DNA of 54,985 bases, taken from the NCBI GenBank assembly GCA_900472925.1, contig UCJU01000040.1:1-54985 (forward strand), written 5' to 3'. The first letter of the stretch is position 1. Every line of letters begins with the position of its first letter. Positions 52,723 to 54,985 of this stretch are shown here, one piece after another. The notes under the pieces were generated by a model. The model was not told the DNA's origin. It ran no database searches and saw only the letters and a list, made by a program, of their open reading frames with translations. The position numbers were made by a program, and so were the translations under genes. The DNA is from Hyphomicrobiales bacterium. GTDB taxonomy: Bacteria; Pseudomonadota; Alphaproteobacteria; Rhizobiales; Rhizobiaceae.

Positions 52723-52863
52723 CGGCATATCCTCCCATGTCGTTTATTCGCAGACTTTCGAACCAGCCCGCCTCCTGTTAAAGGCAGATATCGCGCGATC
52801 AAAAGCGCAATGTCAATCATAAACGATCATATATTTTCATTTTGCGCCGCACCATGTTTTTAT

Positions 52864-52882
52864 TTGATTAAACTTGATTGAC
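52864..52882. promoter_or_regulatory. Candidate RhaR operator in the rhaD-rhaR gap
   Basis: TTGATT repeats at 52864 and 52874 (10-bp period, same helix face), the second extended to GATTGAC. An inverted GTCAATC lies at 52812-52818. DeoR-family regulators typically bind such repeats; the assignment is inferred from position. Confidence 0.4.
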
Positions 52883-52923
52883 AACATCAGAAGTTTACGA
52901 AAGATTGCGATCAGGAGGACCCC

Positions 52924-53754
52924 ATGCACGAAAGCGAACGCCATCGCATCATCTTGAGCGCCATACAGGAAAAGCCTGTTGTGACGGTGCAGGATATTGC
53001 CGAATTGACGGACGCTTCCGAAGCGACGATCCGGCGCGACATCGCATCCCTGCATGTGCGGGGAAAGCTGCGGCGCGTGCGTGGCGGGGCTGAGGCGGTT
53101 CACCCACCACAGCTCGGAAATCTGGCTGCGCGTCCGTTCCGCGTCTCGGAATCGGTCAATATCGACAAGAAACGCGCAATTGCACGCAAGGCCGTCGATC
53201 TCTGCGAAGAAGGTGACGCCATCATCATCAATGGTGGCACGACGACCTTCCAGATGGTGCATTACATGTCGGCGCGCCGCTTGCAGGTGATGACCAATTC
53301 ATTTGCGATTGCAGAACATCTAGTCAAACATTCCAAATGCAATGTTAGCGTGCCCGGTGGTGCGATCTATCGCGACCAGAGCCTGATCCTGTCGCCGTTT
53401 GAAAATGATGCGATCCGCAATTTCTATGCGCGGCGCATTTTCATCGGCGCGCAGGGTGTGGGCGCGCTTGGCATCATGGAGTCGGATGCGCTCGTCATTC
53501 AGAGCGAACAGAAACTGATGCGGCAGGCGGAAGAACTGATCGTGATGATCGACAGCTCCAAGTTCCGCAAACGCTCGAGCCTCATTCTCTGCCCGCTGGA
53601 AAGCGTCTCGACCATCATCACCGATGAGGGGATTTCCGACGAGGCCGTGCGGATGATGGAGGCAGCGGGCGTGGCACTTGTCGTGGCCGGAGCGGGTGCG
53701 GGTGCGCAGGCAACCTCGCCGCCGGATGAGGAGGATTCCGCTTCGGTTGCTTGA
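52924..53754 (+). CDS. rhaR: DeoR-family rhamnose regulator RhaR
   Basis: A 276-residue DeoR/GlpR-type repressor. The N-terminal winged helix-turn-helix (about 5-58) carries the DeoR signature VQDIAELTDASEATIRRDIASLHVRGKLRRV. The sugar-sensing domain (about 75-255) includes the phosphosugar site EGDAIIINGGTTTFQMV and DSSKF. A poly-Ala/Gly tail closes it. GGAGG lies 5 nt before the ATG. It sits between the divergent rhaD and the rhaS gene 46 bp downstream, and likely represses the locus until a rhamnose-derived inducer binds. Confidence 0.92.
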   Translation: MHESERHRIILSAIQEKPVVTVQDIAELTDASEATIRRDIASLHVRGKLRRVRGGAEAVHPPQLGNLAARPFRVSESVNIDKKRAIARKAVDLCEEGDAIIINGGTTTFQMVHYMSARRLQVMTNSFAIAEHLVKHSKCNVSVPGGAIYRDQSLILSPFENDAIRNFYARRIFIGAQGVGALGIMESDALVIQSEQKLMRQAEELIVMIDSSKFRKRSSLILCPLESVSTIITDEGISDEAVRMMEAAGVALVVAGAGAGAQATSPPDEEDSASVA

Positions 53755-53800
53755 GGAGCACCGGAGCTGGGAATGATGTTTAATCGGGAGGAGAAACACA

Positions 53801-54811
53801 ATGAAACTGACACGTAGAAAACTCAGCCAAGCCCTGGCGCTCAGCGTTGCGATCGGCGTTGCCGGTTTTGGCGGAATGGCGCAGGCCAAGGACATGAAGA
53901 TCGCGCTGGTCGTGAAGTCGCTGGGCAACGGCTTCTTCGAGGCGGCCAACAAGGGCGCGCAGGAAGCAGCAAAAGACCTCGGCGGTGTCGAGATCATCTA
54001 TACCGGCCCCACGACGACGACTGCCGAGGGCCAGATCGAGGTCGTCAATTCGCTGATTGCGCAGGGTGTTGACGCCATCGCCATTTCCGCCAACGACCCG
54101 GATGCGGTCGTGCCTGCTCTGAAAAAGGCGGCGCAACGCGGCATCAAGGTCATCTCCTGGGATTCCGGCGTTGCCCCGGCAGGCCGTATCCTTCAGCTCA
54201 ACCCGTCTTCCAACGCACTGATCGGCAAGATGTGCCTGCAGCTGGCAGCCGCACATCTGGACGGCGGCAAGGGTGATTTCGCGATCCTGTCTGCTACCAC
54301 CACCTCCACGAACCAGAATATCTGGATCGACGAGATGAAGAAGCAGCTGAAGGACTTCCCAGGCCTCAACCTCGTGACCACCGTCTACGGTGACGATCTG
54401 GCCGACAAGAGCTACCGCGAAGCGCAGGGCCTGCTGACCTCGCAGCCGAATGTGAAGGTCATCGTTGCCCCGACCACGGTTGGCGTTCTCGCGGCGTCTC
54501 AGGCCGTGAAGGATGCGGGCAAAATCGGCAAAGTCTTCGTGACGGGCCTCGGCCTTCCATCAGAAATGGCAGGCGCGATCGAGTCCGGTGCCACGAAGGA
54601 ATTCGCCATCTGGAACCCGATCGACCTCGGCTACTCCGCCACCCAGATCGCCTATCATCTCGTCAAGGGCGATGCCGATGGCAAGCCGGGCTCGGAAATC
54701 GAAGCCGGTCGCATGGGCAAGATCAAGGTCGGTGAAAACAGCGAAGCGGCCATGGCCGATCCGTTCGTTTACGATGCAAAGAACATCGATCAGTTCTCGA
54801 AGATTTTCTGA
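53801..54811 (+). CDS. rhaS: Rhamnose ABC transporter substrate-binding protein
   Basis: A 336-residue periplasmic sugar-binding protein of the type 1 (RbsB-like) fold with a signal peptide (about 1-29, ending AQA). Motifs: KIALVVKSLGNGFFEAANKGAQEAAKDLGG at the start, DAIAISANDPDAVVPAL, SWDSGVAPAG and NPSSNALIGKM. In Rhizobium it is the receptor of the RhaSTPQ transporter. GGAGG precedes the ATG. The transporter ATPase and permeases are not in the window; a palindromic repeat directly follows. Confidence 0.92.
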   Translation: MKLTRRKLSQALALSVAIGVAGFGGMAQAKDMKIALVVKSLGNGFFEAANKGAQEAAKDLGGVEIIYTGPTTTTAEGQIEVVNSLIAQGVDAIAISANDPDAVVPALKKAAQRGIKVISWDSGVAPAGRILQLNPSSNALIGKMCLQLAAAHLDGGKGDFAILSATTTSTNQNIWIDEMKKQLKDFPGLNLVTTVYGDDLADKSYREAQGLLTSQPNVKVIVAPTTVGVLAASQAVKDAGKIGKVFVTGLGLPSEMAGAIESGATKEFAIWNPIDLGYSATQIAYHLVKGDADGKPGSEIEAGRMGKIKVGENSEAAMADPFVYDAKNIDQFSKIF

Positions 54812-54848
54812 TCTGACGGAGGGCAGTGGGTGGACGCCCCCCCTCTGC

Positions 54849-54979
54849 CCTGCCGGGCATCTCCCCCACACGGAGGGAGATTAGCTGGGCGCACCCTTTC
54901 CGTTCACTCGCGAGATTAGAGTTTGGCGAGCGATAACCGCGATTCGATCTCCCCCCTTGAGGGGGAGATGTCCGGCAGG
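54849..54979. repeat. 131-bp inverted-terminal palindromic repeat (MITE-like) after rhaS
   Basis: CCTGCCGGGCATCTCCCCC (54849-54867) and GGGGGAGATGTCCGGCAGG (54961-54979) are inverted copies of 19 bp with one mismatch. Each end also forms its own CTCCC/GGGAG hairpin. No open frame lies inside, which fits a non-autonomous dispersed element of Rhizobiaceae intergenic regions. It may also end the rhaS transcript or lower expression of the following genes. Confidence 0.7.
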
Positions 54980-54985
54980 ACAGAG

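Noticed and set aside
1..54985. CRISPR arrays, rRNA genes, transposase genes
   Set aside because: No regularly spaced repeats, rRNA signatures or transposase motifs were noticed on either strand; the only mobility gene seen is the integrase remnant.

Overview
The window looks like a chromosomal segment of an alphaproteobacterium of the Rhizobiaceae, most likely Agrobacterium or a close relative. This rests on several lineage markers: a PodJ-type polarity factor (3400-7122), GcrA (32592-33122), BA14K and DUF6481 proteins, an alphaproteobacterial-length dCTP deaminase, a SAM-II riboswitch before metZ, the order phoR-pstSCAB-phoU-phoB, and the DeoR-type rhamnose locus. Species assignment is inference; no database was searched.

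Layout. 1-3.2 kb: a thiolase / acyl-CoA dehydrogenase operon, divergent from podJ. 7.3-10.4 kb: a TauE/SafE permease coupled to a TIGR02186-like protein, then a periplasmic histidine-type phosphatase with altered catalytic motifs. 10.4-13.7 kb: PdeM and an Lhr-like helicase of the ligase-associated DNA damage set. 13.7-18 kb: YitT, a TPR methyltransferase, DUF6460, a CAP lipoprotein, pyrD and a DUF952 protein. 18.2-22.6 kb: a LuxR-type response regulator, an S24 (LexA-like) repressor, a solute-binding protein and a large family 2 glycosyltransferase.

22.6-25.6 kb is the accessory part. It is visibly AT-richer than its flanks and holds a BA14K protein, a tyrosine integrase broken by at least two frameshifts, and a three-gene operon with 11-nt overlaps (RelE/Gp49-like protein, XRE protein, DUF6941-like protein). 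It ends at a tRNA-Gly(CCC) gene whose acceptor stem carries a mismatch. This cassette is the best candidate for an undescribed system in the window.

25.6-33.2 kb is housekeeping: dcd, SAM-II-metZ, apaG, hslO, argF, argD and gcrA. The argD-gcrA intergenic region is dense in CcrM (GANTC) sites. 33.6-34.7 kb holds small stress-type genes including a cold-shock protein. 35.1-44.1 kb is the phosphate regulon (phoB, phoU, pstBACS, phoR) with a divergent polyphosphate kinase 2. 44.2-48.9 kb holds a membrane-anchored hypothetical, a nitronate monooxygenase, tRNA-Thr(CGT) and an unassigned TPR protein just behind the tRNA. 49-54.8 kb is the L-rhamnose locus (rhaI, rhaD, rhaR, rhaS). The window ends in a palindromic repeat element.

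Regulatory themes read from sequence: one identical 18-bp operator-like word lies upstream of both the acyl-CoA dehydrogenase operon and the nitronate monooxygenase gene. CtrA-type TTAA-N7-TTAA words precede podJ and the accessory operon, and a partial one precedes gcrA. A Pho box precedes pstS. Several strong hairpins lie in gene junctions.
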